Program-made: the position numbers and the translations under genes
Shown: piece by piece, positions 35,394 through 43,703 of the stretch
How positions within the stretch are numbered: position 1 is the stretch's first letter
Layout: each line of letters starts with the position of its first letter
Assembly: GCA_963832875.1 (NCBI GenBank)
Contig: CAWHWB010000003.1
Span: 124,001-188,000 of the forward strand
Direction of reading: 5' to 3'
DNA from: AP-15 sp963832875
GTDB lineage: Bacteria > Pseudomonadota > Alphaproteobacteria > ATCC43930 > CGMCC-115725
Length of the DNA stretch: 64,000 nucleotides
The notes under the pieces: model-generated
Seen by the model: only the letters and a program-made list of their open reading frames with translations
Databases searched by the model: none
Told to the model about the DNA's origin: nothing

Positions 35394-35759
35394 TTAGCGC
35401 CTGCCTCCGACCGGAGGTGTTGGCGGGGCGCCTTGTGTTGGCGGGGTGCCGGGCGGGGCGCCTTGTGTTGGCGGGGTGCCGGGCGGGGCGCCTTGTGTTG
35501 GCGGGGTGCCGGGCGGGGCGCCTTGTGTTGGCGGGGTGCCGGGCGGGGCGCCGGGCGTTGGCGCGGCGCCGGGCGTTGGCGCGGCGCCTGTTGCCGGCCG
35601 GGGGCCGGCATAGATATGGATCGAGACACCGCCGTAGAGAAGATCATCGCGATCAGCCTGCGGGATCCCCAAAACGTCGGCGATTTGCTCGAGCTTTTGC
35701 CTGTCTAAGGTGCACTTTTGTACAAGGTGGCGATTGCCCGTCGTTACAGCAAATCCCAT
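35394..35759 (-). CDS. small protein with Pro-rich decapeptide repeats
   Basis: 121 residues with a strong ribosome binding site (GGAGGGAAACG before ATG 35759). The first 50 residues are a compact, non-repetitive core (VQKCTLDRQKLEQIADVLG ... DDLLYGGVSIHIYAGPRP). The tail consists of four perfect decapeptide repeats of the PGTPPTQGAP type plus two shorter AAPTPG repeats, ending VGGRR. I recognise no family. The order core-plus-repeats with a downstream P-loop enzyme is reminiscent of precursor/modifying-enzyme pairs, but the core could equally be a small binding domain with a disordered tail. Confidence 0.6.
   Translation of the reverse strand: MGFAVTTGNRHLVQKCTLDRQKLEQIADVLGIPQADRDDLLYGGVSIHIYAGPRPATGAAPTPGAAPTPGAPPGTPPTQGAPPGTPPTQGAPPGTPPTQGAPPGTPPTQGAPPTPPVGGRR
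35431..35589 (-). repeat. 30-bp perfect tandem repeats (4 copies) and 18-bp repeats
   Basis: Four identical 30-base units (CCTTGTGTTGGCGGGGTGCC + GGGCGGGGCG) from 35431 to 35550, then about two copies of an 18-base unit. They encode the proline-rich decapeptides of the gene at 35394. Identity of all four copies implies recent expansion or gene conversion. Confidence 0.9.
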
Positions 35760-36077
35760 CGTTTCCCTCCGATGCTATCGACCCTGCCCCGACTAGCGCC
35801 TGCCAATAGGGGATCGGCTAAGCCGATCGCCAAGCGCCACTCTAGCAGCTGTTGTCCGCACAGCAAGCGTCCTTGAACCTGGGGTTGGGCATCCGAAGCG
35901 GGCGACGCCGCCCCGATATGCTCGCGGTTGTCGAGTGAACATCAGCACCGATCTGCCGCCTTCGACCCGGCGGCTCTCGCAGGTCCGGTCTGAAGGCGCT
36001 GAGCGGCCTAGCCGAACGCGAGCTCACCGGCGCGCCGCCCGGAACCCGGGTCACGAGCTGCTCAAGCCATCCGCGGC
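35760..36077. other. intergenic region, no gene seen
   Basis: About 320 bases. An open frame on the minus strand (35842-36054) has no ribosome binding site and an Arg/Pro-rich composition typical of GC-rich noise, so I do not call it. The gap should carry the promoter for the Pro-rich protein. Confidence 0.35.
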
Positions 36078-39000
36078 TTAGCTCAGTTCGTCGAGCAGCG
36101 CCTTTGCGTCCGCGAGGTCTTGCGTGCCAAATCCCTCGGTGAACCAGCCGTAGACCGGGGCGAGAAGGTCGTGGGCTTCGGAGCGGCGATCCTGGTCGCG
36201 GCGGAGCTGGGCGAGGCTGACGGTGGCGCGCAATTCCCAGAGCTTGGCCCCCTGCTCTGCGGCGATGCTCAGGGCTCTGCGGTAAAGTCCCTCGGCGGCT
36301 TCGGCATGTCCTCGCCGCAGCAGCAGTTGTCCTTTGTGCCGATACATCTCCGCCGCGAACCAGCGCTCTTCGATCCGCTCTGCGAGTTGCAAGGCATTTT
36401 CCAGATGAATCGAAGCGTCATCGATCTGCCCCGCGATCTCAAGGCCGTGGGCCAGGAGGGCTATATGATACGGTGTCCGAGCTTCCGCACCCAAGGCGCG
36501 GTAAGCGCTCGAACCGCTGCGCAGCAGAGATAGGCCCTCTGCCACATTGCCCGTATTGACCTTGACCCAGCCGAGATAGAGCGTCCCCAGCGCGCGGTAT
36601 AAGGGAAAACCCTGCTCGGTCGCGATCGCTAGCAGCTCGCTCGCCCGCTCATCCAGGGCCGCGTTATCTCCGTAGAGGGAAAGCAGCCTGCTGTCAGTTG
36701 AGAAGCTCACAGTGAGGGTCGGCAGATGAGCCAGCATCCGCGCCTCGGCAATCGCCACGTTACTCTGAAGCAATGCGCGGTCCGGAAAGCCGAGACAGAA
36801 AAATGCAATCCCTAAATATCCCTGCGATACCACTCGGGAATAGGTGCCGGTCTGATGAACAAGCGAGCGGTGGGCGATCGGATCATAAAGCGCAAGGACC
36901 TGCTCCAGATGAGAGCGGGCCAAGGCAAACTTGCCGGCAAGCAACAGATCTCGACCGGAGCAGTCGTGGCCCAAGACGATGCCGGCGGAATCGCTGCGCT
37001 CGCGGCTCAAACGAAGCAAATCCTCGTTCAGGCGCTGCGCGACATCCAATTCGCCGCGGTACATGTGATATCGAGACTGCCCGTAGGGTACGTAGAGGAA
37101 CTCCGAGGGAGAGCCCAGCAGCTCCCACAACTCTCGTGCGCGGGCAAAGGCATGGCCCAGCTCCGGCGTAGCCTGGCCTTTGACGAAGCGCAACGCCGCG
37201 CCGAGGGCGCTCCAAAACTCAAGCTCCTGCTGCTGGCGCTGGCGGTTCTCGGGCAATAAGGCCAGCTGATCCAGTCCTTTTTGCAATTGCGCGGCCGCTT
37301 CCGTCATCGCCGATCGGGCGGCTGATCTCCGTCCGGCTTTGCCCCAATAGGCAACGGATTTTTCAACGAGCCCGGCCTCGGCATAATGCTGCGCTAAGAG
37401 CTCGGGCTGGCTGTCCATCAGCTCGGGGGAAAGGGTTTCGAGCGCCTCGGCGATCTGCGCGTGCAATTGCTGCCGTACGCCGCGCAGCAGGCTGCCGTGC
37501 GCCACATCCTGCACCAGAGCGTGCTTGAAGGCGTACACGGCGTCGGGCGGCGTCCCGCGCTGCAAGACCAGTTCGGAAGCGACGAGGCGGGCGAGTGCGG
37601 CTTCCAACTCGCCCTCGGAAAGGCGGGAGACCGCATGCAACAGCGCGTAGGAAAATTCGCGCCCGATCGCCGCGCCGATCTGCGCCACATACCGCACCGA
37701 CGCCAGGCGGTCGAGCCGCGCCATCAGCGAGTTGTGCAAACTGGTCGGGATCGCGAATGGCGGCAGCGCTCGGTCGAGGACGTAACGATCTCCCTCCTCG
37801 CGCAGCAGGCCGCTCTCCAGCACGCTCTTGGTTAATTCCTCGACGAACAGCGGCACGCCATCGGTCCGGTCGGCGATCTGCGTGACGACCTCGTCGGGCA
37901 ACGCCTTGCCGCCGGCGATCTGCCCAAGCAATGCCGTCCGGTCGCGCCGGTCTAATCGATTGAGCGCCAGCATCGTCACCTGTGGCTGGCCGGTCCAAGG
38001 CGGCTGAAACGCGGGGCGGAACGTCACGATCAGCAACACCGGCAGTGTGCGCACCCGCTCGACGGTGAGATCCAGCAACTCGCGCGAGGTCGGGTCGACC
38101 CAATGCGCGTCCTCGAAGACCATCACCACCGCTTGTTGGCGCGCCAAGCCCTCCAGCTGGCGGATCAGCGCCTCCAATGTCCGCTCCTTTTTGTGCTGCG
38201 GACTGAGGTTGGGCAGAGGGTGGCGCTCCGAAACCGGCATTGACATCAGATCAGTGAGCAACGCCACATCTTCGTCGGGTGGTTGTGCGCGAGCTAGCAG
38301 GGCCTCCAGCTTCGTCAGCCTGGCCGCCAGCGGGTCCTCGCGAGCAAACCCGGCCGCCCGGCCGAGCTGCTCGACAAAGGGATAGAGGGCGCTGTCCTGG
38401 TGGTAGGGCGAGCAGAAATAGCGCAAACGGAGATGCGGCTCGGTGTGGAGGCGCTCCGTCAATGCCGCGATGATGCGCGATTTGCCGATTCCGGCTTCGC
38501 CGGAGACCAGCACGACCTGGCCGTCGCCTGCCTTGGCGCGCGCCCAGCGCCGCAGCAAGAGGTCGATTTCCTCGTCGCGGCCGACGAGCCGGCTCAGCGA
38601 GGCTCCGCGCAACGCCTCGAACCGGCTCGCGACGACGCTCGGACGCAGCACCTGCCACGGCGACACCGGCCCGGCGATGCCCTTCACCTCGACCGGGCCA
38701 AGGTCGCGGTACTCGAAGAGATCACCAACCAGCCGGCGCGTGTTCGGGGCAATCACGACAGTATCGGGCTCGGCCAAGGCTTGCAGGCGGGCGGCGAGGT
38801 TCGGCGTCACGCCTACAACCGATTGCTCCTGCGCCGAACCTTCCCCGATTAGATCGCCGACGACCACCAGCCCGGTGGCGATCCCGACGCGCGTCTGCAG
38901 CTTGATCGATTTGACATTGAGACGACGGACGGCGTCGATCGCCCCCAGCCCCGCCCGCACCGCCCGCTCGGCGTCGTTCTCATGCGCCTGGGGATAGCCA

Positions 39001-39422
39001 AAGTAGATCAAGACACCGTCGCCCATATACCTCGAGACGAAGCCATCGAAGCTGGCGACCATCTCGGTGACGGCGCTGTGATAGGCACCGATGACCTGGC
39101 GCAAATCCTCCGGATCGAGCTGCGTCGAGAGCGCGGTCGAGCCGACCAGATCGCAGAACATTACCGTCAGCTGCCGACGTTCGGCATCGGCTTGCACCGG
39201 CGCATCGGAGGGTGCCGCCGTCACCGTAGCGGCGGTCTCAGCGGTGCCGAGCGCGGCAATGGCGTCGAGGAGCCGGCGGCGATGACCGATCAGGGTGACG
39301 CCGAGTTCTCTCAAATCCTCGGTTGTCAGGCTCGGCAACACGGTGCCGTCAATCGCGTGTTCGTGGAACGCCGCTTCGTATTGCGCGAGTCCGAGCCTGC
39401 TCAGCCAATCGGCGACATCCAT
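36078..39422 (-). CDS. SAM domain - class III adenylate cyclase - AAA ATPase - TPR regulator
   Basis: 1114 residues from ATG 39422, with GGGAGAGGG before it. Domains in order: an N-terminal SAM domain (VADWLSRLGLAQYEAAFHEH ... DLRELGVTLIGHR), a class III nucleotide cyclase (VMFCDLVGSTALSTQLDPED with the first metal Asp, YMGDGVLIYFGYPQAHEND with the second), and a P-loop ATPase/AAA region (LVGRDEEIDLLLRRW, Walker A SGEAGIGKSR, HWVDPTSRELLDL). A long C-terminal TPR-like array (ALYRRALSIAAEQGA etc.) follows. This architecture occurs in large cyclase-ATPase regulators in actinobacteria and alphaproteobacteria. Output is presumably cAMP or the TPR/ATPase partner; the cognate signal is unknown. Confidence 0.9.
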   Translation of the reverse strand: MDVADWLSRLGLAQYEAAFHEHAIDGTVLPSLTTEDLRELGVTLIGHRRRLLDAIAALGTAETAATVTAAPSDAPVQADAERRQLTVMFCDLVGSTALSTQLDPEDLRQVIGAYHSAVTEMVASFDGFVSRYMGDGVLIYFGYPQAHENDAERAVRAGLGAIDAVRRLNVKSIKLQTRVGIATGLVVVGDLIGEGSAQEQSVVGVTPNLAARLQALAEPDTVVIAPNTRRLVGDLFEYRDLGPVEVKGIAGPVSPWQVLRPSVVASRFEALRGASLSRLVGRDEEIDLLLRRWARAKAGDGQVVLVSGEAGIGKSRIIAALTERLHTEPHLRLRYFCSPYHQDSALYPFVEQLGRAAGFAREDPLAARLTKLEALLARAQPPDEDVALLTDLMSMPVSERHPLPNLSPQHKKERTLEALIRQLEGLARQQAVVMVFEDAHWVDPTSRELLDLTVERVRTLPVLLIVTFRPAFQPPWTGQPQVTMLALNRLDRRDRTALLGQIAGGKALPDEVVTQIADRTDGVPLFVEELTKSVLESGLLREEGDRYVLDRALPPFAIPTSLHNSLMARLDRLASVRYVAQIGAAIGREFSYALLHAVSRLSEGELEAALARLVASELVLQRGTPPDAVYAFKHALVQDVAHGSLLRGVRQQLHAQIAEALETLSPELMDSQPELLAQHYAEAGLVEKSVAYWGKAGRRSAARSAMTEAAAQLQKGLDQLALLPENRQRQQQELEFWSALGAALRFVKGQATPELGHAFARARELWELLGSPSEFLYVPYGQSRYHMYRGELDVAQRLNEDLLRLSRERSDSAGIVLGHDCSGRDLLLAGKFALARSHLEQVLALYDPIAHRSLVHQTGTYSRVVSQGYLGIAFFCLGFPDRALLQSNVAIAEARMLAHLPTLTVSFSTDSRLLSLYGDNAALDERASELLAIATEQGFPLYRALGTLYLGWVKVNTGNVAEGLSLLRSGSSAYRALGAEARTPYHIALLAHGLEIAGQIDDASIHLENALQLAERIEERWFAAEMYRHKGQLLLRRGHAEAAEGLYRRALSIAAEQGAKLWELRATVSLAQLRRDQDRRSEAHDLLAPVYGWFTEGFGTQDLADAKALLDELS

Positions 39423-39532
39423 CGGCCCTCTCCCGGTCGGCCGATTATTACCTGGAACCCGCTGGAGCGCACGCGCGATAAGCTGATATCGTGCGCCGGA
39501 ACATCGGGCGTCCGCAGCAGGAGAATGGCAAG

Positions 39533-40288
39533 ATGAACTCGAACGGCAAGGTCGCGCTCGTGACCGGCGGCGGCAGCGGTATCGGCAAGGCGTCGGCGTT
39601 GGCGTTGGCCCACGAGGGGTTTGCCGTCGTTGTCGCCGGCCGCCGGGCGGAGCCATTGCAGGCCGTGGTCGGCGAGATCGAAGGCATGCAAGGCAAGGGA
39701 TTGGGGGTGCCGACCGATGTCGGCAATCCCGATTCGGTGCGCGCGCTTTTCGCCCGGACCAAGGCGTCCTTCGGCCGGCTCGACGTATTGTTCAACAATG
39801 CCGGGTTCGGCGCCTCAGCACCGATCGAGGAATTGGCGTTCGAGCGCTGGAAGGCGGTCGTCGATACGATCCTGACCGGCTCGTTCCTGTGCACCCAGGA
39901 AGCCTTCAAGATCATGAAGGACCAAAAGCCGATGGGCGGCCGGATCATCAACAACGGCTCGATCTCGGCGCACGTGCCGCGACCGAATTCAGTCGCCTAC
40001 ACCTCGTGCAAGCACGCGATCACCGGGCTGACCAAATCGACCTCGCTCGACGGCCGCAAATACGACATCGCCTGCGGCCAGATCGACATCGGCAACGCCT
40101 TGACCGAGATGACCCAGCGTATGCAGCGCGGCGTGCCGCAAGCGAACGGCACGGTCATCGAGGAACCGACAATGGACGTGGCCAACGTGGCCCGCGCGGT
40201 CGTCTTCATGTCCACCGTGACCGCCGAAGCCAACGTTCAGTTCCTGACCGTGATGGCGACCAAGATGCCGTTTGTCGGCCGCGGCTAG
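39533..40288 (+). CDS. short-chain dehydrogenase/reductase
   Basis: 251 residues from ATG 39533 (CAGGAGAATGGCAAG ahead of it). SDR marks: cofactor loop TGGGSGIG, NNAG, catalytic Ser in GSIS, and Y-x-x-x-K in AYTSCKHAITG. The NAD(P) specificity is not clear: the loop after strand 2 starts AGRRAEPL, with Arg-Arg, suggesting NADP. Substrate unknown. The sequence between the catalytic Ser and Tyr (AHVPRPNSVA) is normal length, so it looks functional. It is divergent from the cyclase gene and convergent with the heme-binding remnant, whose stop overlaps its end. Confidence 0.87.
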   Translation: MNSNGKVALVTGGGSGIGKASALALAHEGFAVVVAGRRAEPLQAVVGEIEGMQGKGLGVPTDVGNPDSVRALFARTKASFGRLDVLFNNAGFGASAPIEELAFERWKAVVDTILTGSFLCTQEAFKIMKDQKPMGGRIINNGSISAHVPRPNSVAYTSCKHAITGLTKSTSLDGRKYDIACGQIDIGNALTEMTQRMQRGVPQANGTVIEEPTMDVANVARAVVFMSTVTAEANVQFLTVMATKMPFVGRG

Positions 40289-40597
40289 GGTCGCTCGGTC
40301 ACGCCGCGCGCGGGCAGATATGTCAGACCGAACAGTGCGATATCGGGTTGCGCAAAGCCGCGATTGGGGATCGAGGAGGATATCGGTTCAAATTTCAAGG
40401 TTTCGCGGGTCAGGTTGAGCTCGAGAAACAAGTTTGCATGGTCCTCGAAATCTGGCCGGGCGACGAGGTTAAACCCCTCGCCACGCCATGTACCGGCGAG
40501 GTCGCCCCAGAAGGCCCAACTCCTGCAACGCCGTTACATTGTCCGGGCTGATACGCACCGACGGGATCCGGGTGTGCGCTCGCTGACCGTCGCTCAT
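40285..40597 (-). pseudogene. heme-binding (nitrobindin/lipocalin-like) gene, frameshifted and truncated
   Basis: The gene starts at 40597 (GGGAGCAAGAA ATG) with MSDGQRAHTRIPSVRISPDN ... LQELGLLG. One extra G in a GGGG run near 40495-40505 shifts the frame. The next frame reads DLAGTWRGEGFNLVARPDFED, NLFLELNLTRETLKFEPI, SIPNRGFAQPDIALFGLTYL, which matches a family of bacterial FABP/nitrobindin-like heme-binding proteins (GTW.G.GFN...RP ... FLELNLT.E.L.F.PI). The C-terminal half (normally about 100 more residues) is missing, and the frame ends at 40285 inside the SDR gene's last codons. So it is a remnant, broken by the SDR side as well as by the shift. Confidence 0.65.
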
Positions 40598-40912
40598 TTC
40601 TTGCTCCCTTGCTAGAGGGATCCTACAGCGCGGTTGCCGCCTGCAGGAGATCACCGGAACCGGCCATTATCGCCGTAGTCGGGAGGGCAGCGTCGGTTTC
40701 AGCCGAGCGAGTATGTCGCCAGCCCGTCCGGAGAGCATGTGATCGGGTTCACACCAGAAGAGAATTTTGCTGGAACCGGCCCGTCGCATTACCCGACAAA
40801 CGCAGTTTCCAGAACAGCGCGGAGAATATTCGCAACTCGGCTCGGGACTTGGACGCTTCAGCTGCCGATTTCCGCATACGGCATCGGCGTGCCGCCTGTC
40901 GAACGCCGGGGT
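40598..40912. other. intergenic region, no gene seen
   Basis: About 315 bases between the heme-binding remnant and the DUF347 gene. Frames here are noise on both strands. Nothing stem-loop-like stands out. Confidence 0.35.
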
Positions 40913-41704
40913 TCACGACGCGGTTCGGGGGTGCCCCGGATGGGTGCCGGCTCGCTGCGGCAGGACGAGAATGCAGCCGACGATGAAGGCTGCGATGACC
41001 GCCGAGGCAATCGGACGGCTGAGGGCGAACCCGCCGTCATGAACCGGCTTGTCGAGCAGATCGCCCGCGGTCGCGCCGAGCGGCCGGGTCAGGATGAACG
41101 CCGCCCAGAACAGCAAGACCCGCGATATGTTCGTCCGGTAATAGGCGGCGGCGATCACCGCCAGTCCGGCGGCGAACACGAGCGCACCGCCTTCATAGCC
41201 GAGGCCTGTCGAATCGGCGGTCCAGTCGCCGAGCGCCGTCCCCAAAGTCTGGGAAAAGGTGATCGCCGCCCAATAAAAGGCTTCGACCTTTGGCGTGCTG
41301 ACGGTTTCCACCGAAATCGAGCCCTGCGACAAATGCCACAGGCCCAGCACGGCCATCAGGCAGCAAAACAACAGCGATGAGCCGCCGGCGTAGCCGATGC
41401 CCAGCGAACGGTCGGCAAAATCAGCCATCGTAGTCCCGAAGGTCGTGGAGGCGACGATCGTGCCCCAGTAGAGGAAAGGATGAAATTCCTTTGCTGCAAT
41501 CTGCACGCCGACCAGGACCACTAGGATCGCGAGAAATATCGCGGTTCCCGCCGGGTAGCCCCAGTTCAAGGTCATCGTCACCGAATCGCCGCCGGTCTCG
41601 CCCAGGGTCGTCGCGGCGACTTTGATGATCCAGAATACCAGCGTGACTTCCGGCACCTTGGTAAGAGCACCGGCGGCATCGCTCGAGAGCTTTTTCAATG
41701 TCAA
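40913..41704 (-). CDS. DUF347 (COG4705) membrane protein with TTG start
   Basis: 263 residues, built from four repeats of a pattern seen at VFWIIKVAATTLGETGGD, LYWGTIVASTTFGTTMAD, FYWAAITFSQTLGTALGD and LFWAAFILTRPLGATAGD: a helix ending in T-x-G-x-x-x-D. This is the DUF347 family, inner-membrane proteins of unknown role. No ATG or GTG matches the conserved N-terminus. TTG 41704 is preceded at six bases by AAGGAGGTG and gives MTLKKLSSDAAGALTKVPEV, so I choose TTG. The upstream extension to 41851 is Arg/Glu-rich and unlikely to be coding. Confidence 0.82.
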   Translation of the reverse strand: MTLKKLSSDAAGALTKVPEVTLVFWIIKVAATTLGETGGDSVTMTLNWGYPAGTAIFLAILVVLVGVQIAAKEFHPFLYWGTIVASTTFGTTMADFADRSLGIGYAGGSSLLFCCLMAVLGLWHLSQGSISVETVSTPKVEAFYWAAITFSQTLGTALGDWTADSTGLGYEGGALVFAAGLAVIAAAYYRTNISRVLLFWAAFILTRPLGATAGDLLDKPVHDGGFALSRPIASAVIAAFIVGCILVLPQRAGTHPGHPRTAS

Positions 41705-41911
41705 GGAGCACCTCCTTGGACTGCCCTCAACGAGAGCCGCATCAACGCGGCATGGGAGAGATGGTTCGCTGCATCGCCGCGCTCCATCCCCTGCGCGCAC
41801 TTCCTCTTCTTCCAGGGAACTGAGATATCCAAAGGCGAGTTGCCGCGGCACATCGGCGCAGCGCGACGCCGCATCGCTCCGCTGGCGGCCGACGCGCTCG
41901 CCTTGATCGGC

Positions 41912-42703
41912 TCATTCCTCTTCCTCGGCGACGGCGCTTTCGTGCCAGTGCCGCAGCGCCAGCCGCGACAGGACGTCGATGACCAGATAGATCGCGATGC
42001 CGGTCATTGACAGCAGAAACAGCGCCGCGAACAGCCGCGGAATGGCGAGCCGATAGCCGGCTTCGAGGATGCGAAAGGCGAGCCCGGTCTCGGCGCCGCC
42101 GGTGCCGGCGACGAATTCGGCGACGACGGCGCCGATCAAGGCCAGCCCGCCGCTGATCCGCAGCGCAGCGAGAAAATACGGCAGTGCGGTCGGCAGCCTC
42201 AGATAGCGCAAAGTCTGCGCCGGCGAGGCGCCGTAGAGCCGGAACAGAGCCAACAAATTGCGGTCGGCGCTGTTGAGCCCGATCGTGGTGTTCGAGACGA
42301 TCGGGAAAAAAGCGACGATCCAGGCGCAGACCAGGAGCGCCAGAAACGGCTGCTGCACCCAGATAATGATCAAGGGCGCGATCGCGACGATCGGCGTCAC
42401 CTGAAGAATGACGGCATAAGGGAAAAGGCTGATCTCGAGCAGCCGCGACAGCGAGAACAAGAGGGCGATCGCGCCGCCGAGAACCGCCGCCGCGGCCAGC
42501 GCCGCCAAGGTGATGCGCAAGGTCACCAACAGCGAGCCCAAGAGGCTCGGGCCGTCGGTCCACAGCGCCTTCGCGATCGCCACCGGTCCGGGCAGGATAT
42601 AGACCGGAATGTTCTCGATCCGGACCACCCCCTCCCACAACGCGAGCAGCGCCGCGCCGACGATCAATGGGGCGGCGACCCGCCAAAGCCGTCCGCTTCG
42701 CAT
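41912..42703 (-). CDS. ABC transporter permease, NitT/TauT/SsuC type
   Basis: 263 residues from ATG 42703. BPD_transp_1 helices include TLRITLAALAAAAVLGGAIALLF, VILQVTPIVAIAPLIIIWV and the cytoplasmic EAA-like loop FRLYGASPAQTLRYLRLPTALPYFLAALRISGG. It ends in an acidic tail AVAEEEE. The aliphatic-sulfonate/nitrate/thiamine-precursor class of importers has exactly this permease. The ATPase and substrate-binding genes lie upstream on the same strand; the 150-base gap to the ATPase gene contains a repeat hairpin, so the permease may have a separate or attenuated transcript. Confidence 0.88.
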   Translation of the reverse strand: MRSGRLWRVAAPLIVGAALLALWEGVVRIENIPVYILPGPVAIAKALWTDGPSLLGSLLVTLRITLAALAAAAVLGGAIALLFSLSRLLEISLFPYAVILQVTPIVAIAPLIIIWVQQPFLALLVCAWIVAFFPIVSNTTIGLNSADRNLLALFRLYGASPAQTLRYLRLPTALPYFLAALRISGGLALIGAVVAEFVAGTGGAETGLAFRILEAGYRLAIPRLFAALFLLSMTGIAIYLVIDVLSRLALRHWHESAVAEEEE

Positions 42704-42789
42704 GACGCTCGTCACCGACCGCGACCGCCTCGCTGCGCTCGGGACCCTCACCCCCCTCCCCCCGGATCGTAGTCCGCGGGTCGGCACCC

Positions 42790-42806
42790 TCTCCCGCAAT
42801 GCGGGA
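42790..42806. repeat. short inverted repeat in ABC operon gap
   Basis: CTCCCGC-AAT-GCGGGAG: seven-base stem with a three-base loop, embedded in a pyrimidine-rich tract (CCCTCACCCCCCTCCCCCC) typical of dispersed alphaproteobacterial intergenic repeats. It separates the ATPase and permease genes. Confidence 0.7.
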
Positions 42807-42857
42807 GCGGCGGGACCAGGCCCGCAGGATCGGGTGGGTGATGGCAGCACGGCCCGC

Positions 42858-43703
42858 TCATGGCGCAGCGCTTCCGGCGGACAACTCCGCGGTCATTGCC
42901 TCGGCGAGACGCGCCGATGTCGCGGCGCAGATTGCGGCATAAGAGGGTGCCGTGCGCAGGGCGCGTTCGCGCGGCTGCGGCAGTTCGACCGTCAGCTCGG
43001 CGGCGATCCGCCCCGGCCGCGCCGTCATCACCGCGATCCGGGTCGACAGATAGACCAATTCGAAGACGCTGTGGGTGACGAACACGACGGTCGGCCGGCG
43101 GCTCGCCCATAACCGCATCAGATCGTCGTTCAACGCCATGCGGGTGATTTCGTCGAGTGCGGCAAAGGGCTCGTCGAGCAGCAACAAATCGGGGTCGGTG
43201 ACCAGCGCTCTGGCGATCGACACACGCATGCGCATCCCGCCCGAGAGCTGACGCGGATAGGCGCGCTCGAAGCCGGCGAGCCCGACCGCGCGCAACTCGG
43301 CCGCGGCGCGCCGGCGTTGGGCCGGCCCGACCCGACCGGCGAGGCGAAACGGCAGCAGCACGTTCCCGATCACCGTGCTCCACGGCATCAGGGTGGGGTC
43401 CTGAAAGACAAAGCCGATCCGGCCTGCCGCGACGCGACCGTGCTGGTCTGGACTCAGCGCCAGCCGCCGCTCGCCGGAGCTTGGCTCGCTCAACCCGGCG
43501 ATGATCCGCAGCAACGTCGTCTTGCCGCAGCCCGAGGGGCCGAGCAGGCTCAAAAACTCACCTCGGCCGATTTCGAGGTCGATTGGATCGAGTGCGGTCA
43601 GGCGTGCGCCGAAACGCTTGGCGATGCCGCGCAGCGAGACAATCGCCGCGCCTGTCGCCGCGGCGCGGGCCCGGTTCCAAGCTTCGGTCGGGGATTCGCT
43701 CAG
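42858..43703 (-). CDS. ABC transporter ATPase, NitT/TauT/SsuB type, likely CTG start
   Basis: 281 residues if it begins at CTG 43703. Walker A is LLGPSGCGKTTLLRI, Q-loop FVFQDPTLMPW, signature LSGGMRMRVSIARAL, Walker B LLLLDEPFAALD and switch His in FVTHSVFEL. The N-terminal strand and A-loop (AIVSLRGIAKRFGARL then DPIDLEIGRGEF) are in frame upstream of the first TTG (43553), which would delete them. No ATG, GTG or TTG exists in frame upstream. The only plausible start is CTG 43703, which overlaps the substrate-binding gene's TGA in the arrangement CTGA, the CTG equivalent of the usual ATGA overlap. It is the middle gene of the transporter operon. Confidence 0.82.
   Translation of the reverse strand: MSESPTEAWNRARAAATGAAIVSLRGIAKRFGARLTALDPIDLEIGRGEFLSLLGPSGCGKTTLLRIIAGLSEPSSGERRLALSPDQHGRVAAGRIGFVFQDPTLMPWSTVIGNVLLPFRLAGRVGPAQRRRAAAELRAVGLAGFERAYPRQLSGGMRMRVSIARALVTDPDLLLLDEPFAALDEITRMALNDDLMRLWASRRPTVVFVTHSVFELVYLSTRIAVMTARPGRIAAELTVELPQPRERALRTAPSYAAICAATSARLAEAMTAELSAGSAAP

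Noticed and set aside
35431..35589. CRISPR-like appearance of the 30-bp repeats
   Set aside because: The copies are directly adjacent with no spacers and encode peptide repeats in a well-started gene.
35842..36054. Open frame on the minus strand ending in CCADNSC
   Set aside because: No ribosome binding site, Arg/Pro-rich composition of noise frames in GC-rich DNA, and no family similarity.
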